DNA from: Trogon surrucura
Lineage: Eukaryota > Chordata > Aves > Trogoniformes > Trogonidae
Reading direction: 5' to 3'
DNA length: 64,000 nt
Assembly (NCBI GenBank): GCA_020746105.1
Contig: CM036617.1
Span: 133,637,845 to 133,701,844, forward strand
Within the stretch, counting starts at the first letter, position 1; every line of letters starts with the position of its first letter. Below, piece after piece: positions 13,243 to 26,434 of this stretch. The notes beneath the pieces were generated by a model. The model was given only the letters and a program-made list of their open reading frames with translations, was not told the DNA's origin and did not search any database. A program made the position numbers and the translations under genes.

Positions 13243-13560
13243 TCATAGAATCACAGAATGGTTTGGACTGGAAGGGATCTTAAAGACCATCTAGTTCCAA
13301 CCCCCTGCCATGGGCAGGGACACCTCCCACTAGCCCATGTTGCTCAAAGCCCCATCCAGCCTGGCCTTGAACGCTTCCAGGGATGAGGCATCCACAGCTT
13401 CTCTGGGCAACCTGTGCCAGTGTCTCACTGCCTCTACAGTAAAGAATTCCTTCCTAATACCTAATCTAAATCTACTTTCTTTCGATTTGAAACCATTACC
13501 CCTCATACTATCACTACACTCTCCCACAAAGAGTCCCTCCCCTTCTTTCCTGTAGGCCTC
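13243..13560 (-). repeat. CR1 LINE 3' end, reverse orientation
   Basis: It starts with the reverse complement of the diagnostic CR1 3' tail ('tcatagaatcacagaatgg') and continues through the standard 3' segment ('ccatgggcagggacacctcc', 'agcctggccttgaacgcttc', 'tgggcaacctgtgccagtg'). The minus frame at 13330-13527 is a remnant of the reverse-transcriptase C-terminus (ends ARLDGALSNMG-like), not a host gene. Confidence 0.9.
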
Positions 13561-13564
13561 CTAT

Positions 13565-16500
13565 AAGTACTGGAAGTCAATCCTATTACAATACGACTGA
13601 TTGAGCCCAGATCTAAGTAGCTGTTGATCTGGCTGAGTGATCTTAAAAACGAAACCCTGAGGTTTGGCAATGTGCAACAGAGGTATTGCTTGAAGGTCCA
13701 TTTTCAGCAGTCAGTGATTTTCTCATGGAGAACAGGTCACGAGCAGCTCAGACACAAAGTAGTATGGCTAACATACCACAGCGTGTCCAGATGACCAGCC
13801 TGTTTAAGCACCCAGGCTGATTCAGCCCTTGCAGGAAGAAATATCCCTCATCCCACAATACAGACGAGAGGGAGCTATGTTTCTCAGGAGTTAATTCAAA
13901 TTTGCCAGCTGAGGTAGAGCATGAGTAGCCACTATTCAGGCTCCCCTCTGGTCTTCATACTGCATTGCAGCATGCAAACTGCAACAAAAGAGGATCCATC
14001 TGAGTCTTCTGAGGTCCACTCATGTTAACTTCACTCTCCTAGGAAGAAAGACTGGGTTCCCTCTAGACAGTTTCCAGCAGGATTTACTCAGTCCTACAAT
14101 ATAATCGTCATGAGCTCCACCCTGTAGTTTCCCGCCTTTTATGCTGAAAGACAGGGATAACACACCACTTCAGTTTTCCCCCAGGGCTCCCTTTTGTGTC
14201 ACCAGAGTGGCTCTCTGCAGCCACTCAGCTCCTACAAGGCAAAAAATAATAAATACATTGAAAACCAGCCTCCTCGGGACACAAGTGAGTGGGAGCGTGT
14301 ACATGGATATGATCTTCCTGATGTAGGATCACCAGTTTTTTGGGACAGACGTCTCTGCTGCCTGGCAAGTTGCATCAGCAGCAAGGGAGAAGGCATTCAA
14401 AAGCTCATGAGATTGCTTTGCAAATCCCTGGCAGCTTTTTAATAATGATTCTCTTTAGAGATCATTACCTCTACCTCAAGGGAGTCCATGAATCCTTGGT
14501 AAATAACTCCCCGCAGAAAAGCAACAGCAGTATAAAGCACAGCCTCACATCTACTCATCTGTATCAGCTACCAAGCTACTTTGGCCAAACACTTCAGCTA
14601 AACTTATAGCAGCATACATGCTGCTATTCTTTGACTTCGGATTGCTAGTTTTAATGCAGAAATAAAATCAGCTGTAGCTAGTCCATAATTAAAAACTGAC
14701 AGCAGAATCACCTTGCAGCAGAAGGAAAGCACAATTGTATATATGAGTATACAAAAGGACTAAGCTGATCTAAGACCTTTCAAGTAGTTCAAAAACATGG
14801 GTAATTTGTTGCACTTGGAATCCAGACCAGACAGGGAGACTTTTCTTCTCACCACAGTAGCAGTGTGTTGAAAAAAGCTTGTTCTATTTTAAAATGCTGT
14901 GTGCACTACAGATCATTATCACATTCATACCTGGGTAGATAATAGACATAGCTGGTAAGGAAACATTTCAAATTTGATGCCATAAAAAATGATTCATGTT
15001 TACTCAAAGGTTACTCAGTAGCAATAAAAAGCAATCATGCACTCAGTTTGTTAAGATATGACATACAGAAGCACTGCCCAGAAAAACAGGGTGCCTCTCG
15101 TTTCAAAAGAGAAAGACCTAGTGACAAGCATTTGAAGGGAAATGATTTTTTCAGTATAAAGCTCCTTGGATTCAAAATGTTGCTAGAGGTGAAGCAAATA
15201 CTATGAATAAAAAATTCCGAACAGGATTTGTAACCCAGGATGGAAGATCATTCATCCTCACGCAAGACGTGGGATTTCAGAAGCCCATTTATCCCATAAT
15301 TACTGACCCTGAATGGGGGTGGGGGAAATAACCAGCAGTGTCAAAACCAGTTCCATCTGGAGTGACTCATATTGATAAGTCAAGACATCAAATAAATATC
15401 CAGACACTCATGGACAGGCAAAATGCTCAGAAGATTCTTGTGGTGATGGAAGTTTGAAACAGGACTGTATCTAATCACCTAAATTATCAATATGAGTTGC
15501 TTTTGCAAACTACACTAGTAATTGCATGTCACTATCTTCTGTTAAAGTGAAGTGTGTCTGAGGAAAATGGTAGCATTTATGACTGACAACCCTGGTCAGA
15601 GATGGTCGTGCAAGCAATCTAGTTAATCTATGCATTGGAAAAAAATAGAACAAAAGCCAGGAAGATGTAAGATATCCAAAAAAACGCTGAAGAGTTGGCA
15701 AATTCTGATGTTCTGCAAATGGAGATTGAGACTGGCAGCTGAGAAGGCAACAGGAGATTTGTTGTTTGAACTGTTTCTAAGGTATTTGGGGAATCAAGCA
15801 ATAATTGCCATTGTGGGAATGTTAAAAAAAATTCTTGGTTCTTCCATGAGTGGGCAATCAATCTGCAGCACATCTGTGCGGCCATGGGAACGTAAGGACT
15901 TTGTACAAAACCGGGGCCAAAGCACTATACTCACATGACTGAAGTGACTGAAAGTCACCTCGGGCTGAAATGTGCTCTGAGGTGTGCCACAAGGGCAGAT
16001 AAGGTATGGCAGCCTGATCAGCTTGTCAGCGTGAGACAGAAGGAAAGCGAATTGCTTAGATCCTAGCTGACAAGGCAACTGGAAATGGTGAAAGAGACAG
16101 CAAGTGGGTTTTTTAATTATTTAGGAAAAAAAATACAACATATGGAAAAAGTTTTCTGAAAAATAAACCAAATATATATCTAGATGTGTGTATAAAGATA
16201 GACAGATATATGACGAACATCATTTAGACACATGTAAAAATAAAACATACAATACATCCACCCACACCCTAGTTAGCTGCTATTCTTGTCCAAACTAGAA
16301 AAGGACAAAAGTTATCCCAAACAACATGGTGAGGGAAACTGTCAGCCATGACAAAATGCTGCGAAAATTGCTTTAGACTGTAAATAACAGCAAACGAGCC
16401 CAGATGTTTGAGTTTTTAATTATTCCTCAAGTCAAAAGAAACCAAACGATGTAAGTTACCCTTGTCTCATACCCAGCAAAAATGACTTCATTTCTGAACT

Positions 16501-17140
16501 CACTTGCAAAGATCAGTTGAAGACAATTTAAAATGCTTTAATATACTGTGAACATCAGAGAAGAGCTATCTATCAGCACTACCAAACTTGGCTGTAGTAG
16601 CTTTGTGGGTCCTGTTAACTTAAATGACTACATAATTGACATTTCCAGGGGCAAAATCATTTTTGTGATTCCAGTAAGACAGAGGCAAAATTCCAGTAAA
16701 AGAAAGGAGGTCTCTTAATGTAATTGAGTAATTTCAGGACATTTCAGTAACGTAAATCAAACAAATTTATAAACATGCTTTCTATGAAGTGACTGGATTA
16801 TAGCTCCATAGGTTACACCGGTGACCGTAAGCACCAATGCTGCATAATTGTCAGTATGATCACAGAATTTAAGGCATAGGCTGCAAGGCTCATTGAAAGG
16901 GCTGATGTCTTCGGAGATTCTCCAGGTGTATATGAGGGCATAAAACACACAAACAGCACAAGTAAAAAGAACTCAAATTCCTCCACTAAATGGCATCACT
17001 GATGGCGCTGCCCTAGATGGGATATAGAGTTGCATGAACCGTTGGTCGAACCCAGAAGGCATTTCTAAGGCTCTGAAGAAGCTGCTTTGTAACAGGCATT
17101 TCATACAATATTAGCTCGTTCCCTTCTCTCTCACTTTTTT
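13565..17140. other. Non-coding, no gene recognised
   Basis: Mostly AT-rich sequence. A hydrophobic minus-strand frame near 16750-16970 and two overlapping frames near 15630-16080 lack splice support and recognisable domains. No RNA genes were seen. Confidence 0.45.
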
Positions 17141-17149
17141 AACTCATCT

Positions 17150-17315
17150 TCCAAAAAAAATGGAAGCCCCCTCCCTGGCAATGTCCAAGGCCAGGTTGGA
17201 TGGGGCTTTGAGCAACCTGGGGTAGTGGGAGGTGTCCCTGCCCATGGCAGGGGGTTGGGACTACATGGTCTTTAATATCCCTTCCAACCCAAACCATTCT
17301 ATGATTCTGTGATCT
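17150..17315 (+). repeat. CR1 LINE 3' end fragment
   Basis: Plus-oriented CR1 3' terminus: 'aaggccaggttggatgggg', 'cccatggcagggggttggga', then 'ccttccaacccaaaccattc' followed by the tail 'tatgattctgtgat'. Truncated at its 5' side, as is typical for target-primed insertion. Confidence 0.9.
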
Positions 17316-18039
17316 TTGAAGAAAGTTCAAAATAAATTGATCGAGGTACAATTAAGTTTAGAACTGCAGAAGAAATGATGCTTCTGCTTTGCATTGCTTT
17401 TTGTCACAGGACGGAGCTAGAGGAAAGCTCCAAGTTGTGGCTGTAGGTTTGTAACAAGCAGCTGTCACAAGGCTGCTCCTGGCACACCATCACTTAACTG
17501 CCCGCCCCAAAAGTGTACTGCTTGCCATTTTCAAGTATGGTATTGTAAAAGTGGCTGTGTATTTTGAGTCACTGACCAAACCACTGCTAATTCCAATGAG
17601 GATCAAAACTGAGTGACAGGTGACTCTGAACAAGGACTGATCCAAAGGACGTATTCATAAAACTGGAGGAAGAAGTGAAAACCTCAGAGAGAGCTAGTTT
17701 GAGAGAAAATCATTTGGAGAATGGACTGGGAAAGAGGTTCCTCTGTTGTAATGGCAGGGGGGTGTTAGGGGTTGGCTGTGGGTGTTCATTTCCGTGGTCT
17801 GAGGAAACGCTGCAAGGTTTCAGGTAATGCCTGGAGGCCTTGATTTCCCAGGCACAGATCAGTGAAACACGTTCGCACTCATGGTTGTGACAGGTAGTTC
17901 TGGATACGAAAGAATTCTCTAGTTAATGAGCGAGCAAAGGCGAAGCTCCTTCATGTGTATCGCCCCGTCCCCAACGGCCTTCCCTGCCCCAGCCCTGTCC
18001 TTCTCGCAGAACTCACCCAAACCTCTCCATCTACCTCGG

Positions 18040-18950
18040 CTTGAAAAGCACGATTCGGCCGTTTAAAGCCTCCTACGAGCCCTCACCGCCGGGGGCTGTG
18101 TCCCCCCATCCGTGGGCACGACGAGGAGCAGGGGGGGCAGTGGGTGGTCCCCGCGGTCCTGCGCTGCCTCCGGCTGCCCTGGGGGACGAGCGCTGCCAAC
18201 TTTCCGCATCACCTCTGCTCGCCAGGACGTCGCGTCCCCGCTGGAGAAGGGGGGTGGGAGGAGAAGGAGGAGGGACAGGCCGTTCCGCAGCTGTACCTGG
18301 CCGAGACAGGGAGGACCGACGAGGGTCAGGGAGGACCAGCGGAGGCGGCGGGGTCCAGGAGAGCGGCGGCCGCGCCTTGACCCTCGCCGGCGCCGCCAAG
18401 GTCACCGTCCCCGGTCTCTTCGTCCGCCCGTGCCCCGACGGGGGACATCTGAGAGTGTAAAGAGGCTTTTCTTCCCCGGGAGCTGCGCCCGGGGCGGGGG
18501 GAAAGGGGAAGGAGAAGGGGCAGGAGACTGGAGGAAGGAGGGGGCGGGCGGGGAGAGGCTGGCAGGGCAGGAGCCGGGCGGGGTGCTGGCTCGAACTGGA
18601 AAAGAACCGGTCCCAGCCCAGCCGAGGAGGCTGCGGGAGAAGCCGGCAGCGCTCGGGGAGAGAGGACACCGGCTCCGGCCCCAGCAGCAGCCGCCGCCGC
18701 CCGCCATGGGCACGGTGCCCCGCGTTAGTCTCGGCGGGGCCGGGGAGAAGGGGATGCCGGGACTGGGGGGATGCCGGAGGGTCGTGGTCGGAGGTGTCGG
18801 GAGGGCAGCGGGAGGGACGCGGGGGCTGTTTGGGTGGGGGAGGATCTGCCCCCCTGTTAGCTGGTGGGAGGGGAGGGCTGGGGAAGTGCGTGGACGGCTG
18901 GGGACCTGCAGCCTGCGATGGAGGTCGGGGAAGAGGGGGTGAAAGCATCG
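18040..18950 (+). promoter_or_regulatory. SCNN1A: CpG island / promoter region of SCNN1A
   Basis: Very GC- and CpG-rich DNA immediately 5' of the SCNN1A coding region, unlike the AT-rich flanks. Long open frames on both strands here (up to 291 codons) are composition artefacts. The 5' UTR is unresolved: a possible 3' splice site (GCCGTAG, ending at 19044) precedes the ATG-bearing exon, but I could not choose a matching upstream donor. An ATG in good context at 18706 is a possible alternative 5' exon start. Confidence 0.7.
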
Positions 18951-19068
18951 AGGTTTTGAGAAGAGGGTGATGCAGAGCCGGGCACGGCTTCCTGGGAGTC
19001 AGAGTGTTGCCGGGTCAGCTCCTGATTCTGAGTTTGTGCCGTAGGGTGGGTCTGTGAAGACTGGGAAG

Positions 19069-22000
19069 ATGCCAGAAGGGGAGAAAACGAGGCAATGTAA
19101 GCAAGAAGAGGAGCAGCAGCAGAAAGAAGAGAAGCGGGAGGGTCTTATCGAATTCTACAGTTCCTACAAGGAGCTATTCCAGTTCTTCTGCAGCAACACA
19201 ACCATCCATGGGGCTATCCGTCTCGTGTGCTCCAAAAAGAATAAGATGAAGACGGCTTTCTGGTCCGTTCTCTTCTTTCTCACCTTTGGCTTAATGTACT
19301 GGCAGTTTGGAATCCTCTACAGGGAGTACTTCAGCTACCCTGTCAACCTTAACCTCAACCTGAACTCCGACAGGCTGACTTTCCCAGCCGTGACGCTGTG
19401 CACTCTCAATCCATACAGGTAAGAAAAAATCGACTCGCAGAGCGGTTGACCACCTTGACCCTTGCGGGTGTAGGATAAAAGCATGTACTCTTGTTCTCCT
19501 CATGGTCATTGACCATCCCCTTCAGTAGCAGTGCCAGTGGAAGGGACACTTTTTCGAAGGCCTTTGCCACTGCCGGACATTCAGAGTAAAGTGGTGTAGT
19601 TTATGCAGCTCTGCTTGGTTGTGTATGTTAGCAGGCTGCACCATAGACTGCCACAGGGCAAAAGGAGGTGCATTTACTTCTCTCCTACAAGGATGGTAGT
19701 CTCCAGCAAGGGTTTGGATTTTCAGCTGGCGACAGGAATGTCCTGAGTCAGCCCAGCAAGATTTGTATGCCGCACATCTTGTTCTGAGCTGTTTGTGTGC
19801 ACGCAGCTCTAAACCTGCGGGCTCCTCTCTCTCTGCTGTATAGATACAGTGCCATCCGGAAAAAGCTGGATGAGCTGGATCAAATCACCCATCAGACACT
19901 GCTAGACCTTTATGACTACAACATGTCTCTGGCACGAAGCGACTGGTCCACGCTGTCCACGCGAAAGCGTAGCTCAAGGAGCCTGCTGCATCATGTCCAG
20001 CGCCATCCGCTACGAAGGCAGAAGCGGGATAACTTGGTCAACTTGCCAGAGAACAGTCCCTCAGTGGACAAGAACGATTGGAAAATTGGCTTTGTCCTGG
20101 TGAGACCCCTAGATATCTTGTGTCCTACCCACTCTAGTCTCTGCCTACCTACTTCTATCTTGTTAGACCCTTTCCCTACACAGAAAGCTGATTAATCTGC
20201 TCTGGCTTTTGCTCACAACAGAGCTGAATCCTTTACCCAATGCAATCCTGCTCCCCAAGTCCTGTCCCTGTCCATGTGGGCCCCAGAAGACTTGTCCACA
20301 TCAGTGCTTATCTTTTCCTAGGTAGAGCATGGAAATCTTGTCTTTCCTGAAGGCTACATCAGCATTTTTATTGCCTTAGGAGAGGCGTTTATTAACTTCA
20401 GTCACAGTGTTGCCCAATAATAGCAAAGGGGAATGTGTTGAAAGGCTGTGGGCCACCTGCAACATGGTCATGGTCACATTTGCTCCTAGGTAGCCGCTTC
20501 TTTGCCCTAGGGTATCTGTTTGCATGTAAAAAGGCACTGAAGGACTGAAGCTAATTGCTTGCAGGTTAACTGGAGTTCCCACAGGATCATAAATGTTTTT
20601 CTGGACACACCCTGAAGGAAGGGCTCCGCACACAAGAGTTTAAAGTTTTTGGGTTTATACCACGTAGAATTTGTGTGCAGCAGATCACCCTGCACACCTC
20701 ACTGCTACTTGTTGCCTCCTGGCTTTTAGTCAGCCTGGTGCTTCCCTTCCACCAAGGAGCTACCCTGGTTTTGCTTTTCCGCATCCTGCTGATTGCCCTT
20801 TGGTAGAGCGCAGGAGCCCTGCAAAACTCTTCCACTCCCTTGGGTTCATCTCCTGCCCTTGCTGAGGGAGCACAGCTAAGCCAGAGCCCCAGTCTCGGAA
20901 AAGACTTCTCAGACATGGCTGTTTTTCTCCTCTGCTTAACAGTGCAGTGAAAACAACAAGGACTGTTTCCATCAGGCGTACTCCTCAGGGGTGGATGCCG
21001 TGCGGGAGTGGTACAGCTTTCACTATATCAATATCCTGGCACAGATGCCTGATGCAAAAGCCCTGGATGAGTCGGACTTTGAGAATTTCATCTATTCTTG
21101 CCGCTTCAATGACGCAACATGTGACAAGGCGTAAGTGGTGAAAACACCCCTATTTTGTGTTTGGGTCTGAGGGGAAGCAAGAAACCCACTTTAGAGAACC
21201 TCTTCCCCAAGGTGGGATCATTCATTGTTCAGTTCCTGATGTCTCATAGCTGTTTCTTGAGTCTCTCCGGTGGGTTGTGGTCACAGGGGTCACAGTTTCT
21301 GTGACCTGAAATTATGGACCTGGGAGAATGGGTTTCACAGGGTTTCCTGGGTTTCACTGAAATGGAAGTTAAACTGGTACAAGCCTCAGAGTGGATACAG
21401 CTGTACACTGTAAATGTCTCTTTATTCTGCTCTCTACAGTGGTGAAGTGGTACATATCAGCCCACATACAGGAGGAGGAGAAGAGAAAGTTGTTACTAAA
21501 AGACAGTAAAAAAAAATACTCCACTTATCTCCTTCCAGTATTGGCCAAAAAGGCCCAGAGGGGTAGTGGAACGAAACCATCAGCAAGGGAGGAAAAGGGG
21601 TGGGAAGAGCTAAGAGTTTTGTCAATATTATTAAGGTAATACAGTAATTGCTAGTACTGCTAAAACCCATTTGAGCTTTCAAGATTTAGTATGAAAAACC
21701 TGGTGTAACAACCTATCCACCTCCAGGACATTTTTTACAGCACATTTTAATTGCTTCATTTACGTTTACATAACAAATACTGCCCGTCTGCTGTAAGCCT
21801 CTCTCCCTGCAGGTGGAAAACAAGAGTTGTTCCTTTCACAAAGCCCTTCCCCTTGGTCTCACAGCCCTTCTCACCCCATGTGAATGTTTCTGTTCCCCTC
21901 TTAGGAATTATACCCACTTCCACCATCCCTTGTATGGGAACTGCTATACCTTTAACGACAACAGCAGCAGCCTGTGGACATCCTCGCTGCCTGGGATCAA

Positions 22001-25000
22001 TAACGGTGGGTGAGAGGCACTCTTTGGTAAGGAGAACTGCTGAGCTCTGTTTTCCCCAGGAATTATGGGCATCCTGCAGTGCTTAACGCTGGTGGTGGCA
22101 GATTGCAGCCCTGCCCTGCATCACCCAGACTCTGATTTCACCCCTGTGGAGAGGGCGGTCTCATGGACATGGCTGCCCGTCACTGCCACCCCACTGATCA
22201 ATCTCTCTCCCATCAGTGTCTGATCCTCATGTTCATTGCTCCCTCTAGACCTGTGCTGGACCTTTCTGAAGGCCCCTGTTGAGATATAGTGCTGTGCTCC
22301 TGAGAGCTTGGTCTTTACCTCCTCCTTCCCCATTTCCCTGTTTCCAGCAGCTGACTTGTTTGTATTCCTAAACCCCCTGAAACCTCTCTAGGCCCAGTCT
22401 TCAGGCTTTTCTTCCACATGGCTCCAAGTCTTTCCACAAAATCTCTCTCAATTTCCATTCCTGTTTTTTCCAAGCCACAGTGAAGAAATCCAGTTTTCTC
22501 TGGCCTCTCCTGGAGTCTCCAGGTTTGTCTCCAGTCTCCTTCCAGCCACCTCCATTGCTGCCCAGCCTTAGTGCAACCCTGGTTGATGTTTCTCTTCCTT
22601 TCTCTCTTACAGACTCATTTCTAACCATTCTGCTCTCTTTCCTCTCCCAAACAACAGCTGGCCATGACCTTGCTTGCTCTCTGACATTTCCTCAGGTCTC
22701 TCACTGGTGGTGCGCACCGAACAGAATGATTTCATCCCTCTGTTGTCCACGGTGACAGGAGCCAGGGTCATGGTCCACGATCAGAATGAGCCAGCGTTCA
22801 TGGATGATGGTGGTTTCAACGTGCGTCCAGGTATCGAGACCTCCATCAGCATGAGAAAGGTGAGGAAAAAGCAGGGGTAAGAGCTGTGGACCTGAGGTGA
22901 GATTACGGGGGAGGTTTAACTTGGTGGATAGGTACAGATGAGTTGTCACAGGCCCAGTGTGTGTCTAGGGGAGGGGATTAATCACATGGAGTGAAGGGAG
23001 GGGAAGAAGAGCGGCTTACTGGACTAGATAAGAAGCATTTAACAGCAATTTATCAGTGAAAAATGAAAGGGAGGAAAGCGGGGGGAGCTGGCATCCCAAG
23101 GAAAACATAAAGAGCAGATACTGATGGACAAGCAATGTGTGGCACAGAGGCGTAGAAAGAGAAGAGCAAAGTGCCAGTTGTTCTGTGTAGTAACTGTTTG
23201 ATATTCTAGGAGATGACTGTGCGTCTTGGGGGCAGTTACAGTGATTGCACGGAGGATGGCAGTGACGTGCCGGTGCAAAATCTGTTCTCATCCCGCTACA
23301 CCGAACAGGTAACTTGTTAGCACTCACCCTGTGCGAGCTTGTTTCCCTGCTTACCAGAAATGCTTCAGTTCCCTAACAGCCGTGCTTGCCCCTGGGCTCT
23401 GCTAATAATGTGATGTGATGCAGGCTCCAGTGGGTTTTGTTCGCTTTTTCAGCCTTTTCCATCTCATATGTCTCCCAGGTCTGCATTCGCTCGTGCTTTC
23501 AGCTCAACATGGTAGAGCGCTGTGGCTGTGCATATTACTTCTATCCCTTACCTGCCGGAGCAGAGTACTGTGACTACACAAAGCACGTAGCCTGGGGTAA
23601 GTGGACAGGAGGAATAGTAAAGCTCATACCCACCTGAACCTGTTGGGTCCACCTTATGTCCCAGTACACCTCCTCATTGTCTTCAGTGAGCTTCCTGCTG
23701 TGAGACATCCAAAAGACACTCTTGTCTTGGATGGTTATTCTCTCTGGGCTTGTGGAAGGAAACCTTCTCTGGATTCCCCTCACTGTTGCACATCACCTCT
23801 CATATACAGATACTGTGAGCTTACCTGGATTTGCTTTCTCTGCTGCTCAGGCTACTGCTATTACAAACTCCTGGCTGAATTCAAAGCTGACGTGCTGGGC
23901 TGTTTCCACAAGTGTCGGAAACCTTGCAAGTAAGTTTGATCATGACTCAGTCAGGCAGACTGGAAGCTCTTTATTCCTAGAGGTGTTGGAAAGCATTCAC
24001 TGACCAGGGCAAAAGCTTGAGTCAGTAGCTGAGCTGCAAGCTAAAATGATATTTCTCCCATCAGGAAGCCAAAATGGCTGAGGAGCATCAGTGTCGGCTT
24101 GGGGGTGAGCTCCCAAGGGCTGTGCAGAAGCTCAGTGGGAAGTGGGCAGAACTTCAGCAATGAGAGGGAGTTTCCAGGTGTGCCTGGACATTGAAAGACC
24201 TGACCTTGTGCCTCCTACAGCTTCCAGAGCTAATGTGGCCTCTTCTCTTCCAGAATGACAGAATACCGGCTGTCAGCGGGATACTCCCGCTGGCCTTCTG
24301 CTGTCTCAGAGGTAAGGAGGAGATGTCGTGGCTCTGCAGCACTGCTTTCACCTCGCGTTTTTTCCTTCCTCAACTGGTACTAAACCTACAGGAGGTGACT
24401 GTGACCATGTAATGCAAGTTATTGCACTTTCGTTTCAGGACTGGGTTTTTTACGTGCTTTCACAACAGAACAAATACAATATCACATCCAAGAGGTGAGA
24501 GCCCCTAAATAGAGGCTGCATCCAAATAAGAAACCATCCCAGTGGAGTGTGTGTTGTAAGGGGTCACGGTTAGATTAACTTTCTGATAGAGATTGGGCAT
24601 GGGACCTGTGGACAAGGCCAGCAGATTTGAGACAGAGATAAACTGAGACTTCAACAAGGACTGGGAATCTAAGTGATGATTCTGAAAAGGGTGAGACACT
24701 AGTATGAAAGCAGTAAGCCCCAGATGGCTGCCGTGTGGTCTAGACTCACAGTAAGGGCTCGTGGAAGAGTGGGAAGGAGAGCCATGCAGGAAGCTTGTGC
24801 GTAGCTAACACAGGATCCCACAAACATTGTGTTTCAGAGTCTCAGAAGTGCATGGTGAATGAGGAAACTGCAGAGATGGGGAAAAGCCTCTGGGTGGTAT
24901 ATGTGGGAGGAGGATGGGGGACAGAAGGAGATAGAGAAGGCAATTATGCTTGGGGGAGAAATGCAAGGATTTCAGATTTAGGGTTACTGACCCTCATCTT

Positions 25001-25638
25001 TCATTTACAGGAACGGAGTTGCCAAGGTAAATATATTTTTTGAGGAGTGGAACTACAAGACCAATGGGGAGTCTCCAGCCTTTACGGTACACACTTTACT
25101 GCCACATATTCTGTAGCCACCCATTCCTGCACGATGTCCCTCCATATTGCCAGGCATTCATACCAGCAGCATTGCTGGCTATCGAGTCTTTTCCTGTGGC
25201 AGCGTGGGAGGAACCCCGCCAACACCCTGCAGAAGCTGCTAGTGGTAGCAGGCAGAGAGGCAAAAGGCTCAGACAAGGGCTTGTCGTCACTGCTCTTTCT
25301 GTCTCTTGCAGGTAGTGACTCTACTGTCCCAGCTTGGGAACCAATGGAGCCTCTGGTTTGGATCCTCTGTCCTGTCTGTGATGGAGCTTGCAGAGCTGAT
25401 TCTGGATTTCATCGCCATCACCATTATCTTGGCATTACGCCGGTTCCGTTCTCAAAAGCAGCTCTCTCTGTCAGGACCCCCTCCAAGCAGTCACGATAAC
25501 ACTGCTTTCCAAGACGAGACACCAGATCTCAGTGCTCCACACCGCTTCACTGTCGAGGCTGTAGTGACCAAGCTGCCATCCTACAACAGCCTGGAACCAC
25601 GTGGGCAGAGCAGAGATGGTGAGATGGGACATGAGTGA
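19069..25638 (+). CDS. SCNN1A: Epithelial sodium channel alpha subunit
   Basis: Pore-forming alpha subunit of the amiloride-sensitive channel (DEG/ENaC family) at the apical membrane of Na+-absorbing epithelia; it assembles with beta and gamma subunits. Coding exons: 19069-19418, 19844-20099, 20943-21130, 21905-22005, 22696-22859, 23210-23308, 23479-23596, 23851-23929, 24254-24311, 24439-24494, 25011-25086, 25312-25638. All introns are GT-AG and phases join, giving 623 residues. Visible features are the His-Gly gating motif at 47-48 (IHGAIRL), TM1 at about 62-83, a furin-type region with RSSR at 159-162 and RQKR at 175-178, a Cys-rich extracellular loop, a GSS selectivity filter at 532-534, TM2 at about 530-560, and a C-terminal LPSY at 603-606. 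The start at 19069 is chosen because the in-frame codons upstream lead into the presumed splice site and a stop. An upstream coding exon cannot be excluded. Very close to chicken alpha-ENaC as I recall it. Confidence 0.96.
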
Positions 25639-25995
25639 GGCACAGGCTTATTCCACAGTTGGGATGGGTGGCAACTGGAGCAGACGCTGCGCACTTTCTC
25701 TGTGGGACCTGCATTTCCTTCTTTCTGGGGTGCTCTACCTGAACCATAGCAGAAGACTACACAGTGGTTGGCCTGGATTCATTGCTTTCACTACTGTAGG
25801 CAAGTCCTTCAGTCTCATAAAATACTATTGCTCTGGAGACCCCCAGGGATGAGAGTTGAGCTAGTGGATGTATGGGAGGGACGTCCATTTGGTTTCCTTA
25901 GACTCCTTGTACATGCACACTTACACATACACGCATGCTTTCTTTTCCATGCAACAAGGATGCTGCCACAGTTCTGGTCTGTCATTAATTAATGA
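25639..25995 (+). other. SCNN1A: SCNN1A 3' flank / 3' UTR
   Basis: Sequence after the TGA at 25636-25638. No canonical AATAAA appears before the LTR-like repeat begins; the first one I see on this strand is at 26503-26508, beyond the repeat. The 3' end may therefore use a variant signal or extend through the repeat. Confidence 0.35.
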
Positions 25996-25999
25996 GGTT

Positions 26000-26430
26000 T
26001 GGCAGACATGTCACAGGTGTTTCAGATCACTTAAAGTGTTTGTAAAAGCACAATTTAACAGAGTTCAGTAGCAAGGTTCACTGTATTACTTACTGCACAG
26101 AGGAAATACGTAAGGGAAAATCTGAGTTAAAATCAATTTGGGATGATTTGTACAGAGACTGGAGATAGGACAGGGTGAGGAAGACCCTCCTGTCAAATCA
26201 TGAGGTTCAGCATGGCCCTCCCTTGCCTTCTACAGTGCTTCTCAGAGAGGTGTCTAAGTGAAGCTGGATCAACTCCTAGTCTGATTTGGTCAACAGTTTA
26301 TGTCTAAAGGATTATATGTGTTTATGCCTGAAGGATTGTATATGGCCACTAAATCCTTTATATCGTTTAGCTAAGATTTCAAAGTTTCAGCATGCTTATT
26401 CCCAATTCACTTACCTTGCATCTAGGCATC
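26000..26430 (+). mobile_element. LTR-like interspersed repeat, copy 2
   Basis: It shares ordered blocks with 7630-7985: 'ggtcaacagtttatgtctaa' against 'ggtcaacaatttatgtctaa', then 'aaggattata', then 'ttagctaagatttcaaagtt', then 'cagcatgct', then a run into 'cacttacc'. Same orientation as copy 1, with the two copies flanking SCNN1A. Probably an old retroviral LTR. It may continue into less clearly matching AT-rich text up to about 27.9 kb. Confidence 0.55.
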
Positions 26431-26434
26431 CAGT

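Noticed and set aside
13330-13527. Minus-strand 65-codon frame
   Set aside because: Remnant of the CR1 reverse-transcriptase C-terminus within the repeat at 13243-13560.
16757-16980. Minus-strand hydrophobic frames that could resemble a membrane segment or signal peptide
   Set aside because: Two different frames are hydrophobic, neither matches a family I know, and paired splice signals are not convincing. It may deserve a look only if the exon at 1509-1627 proves real.
18073-18948. Overlapping frames of up to 291 codons on both strands upstream of SCNN1A
   Set aside because: Pro/Arg/Gly-rich frames caused by CpG-island composition; both strands are open at once and no domain is recognisable.
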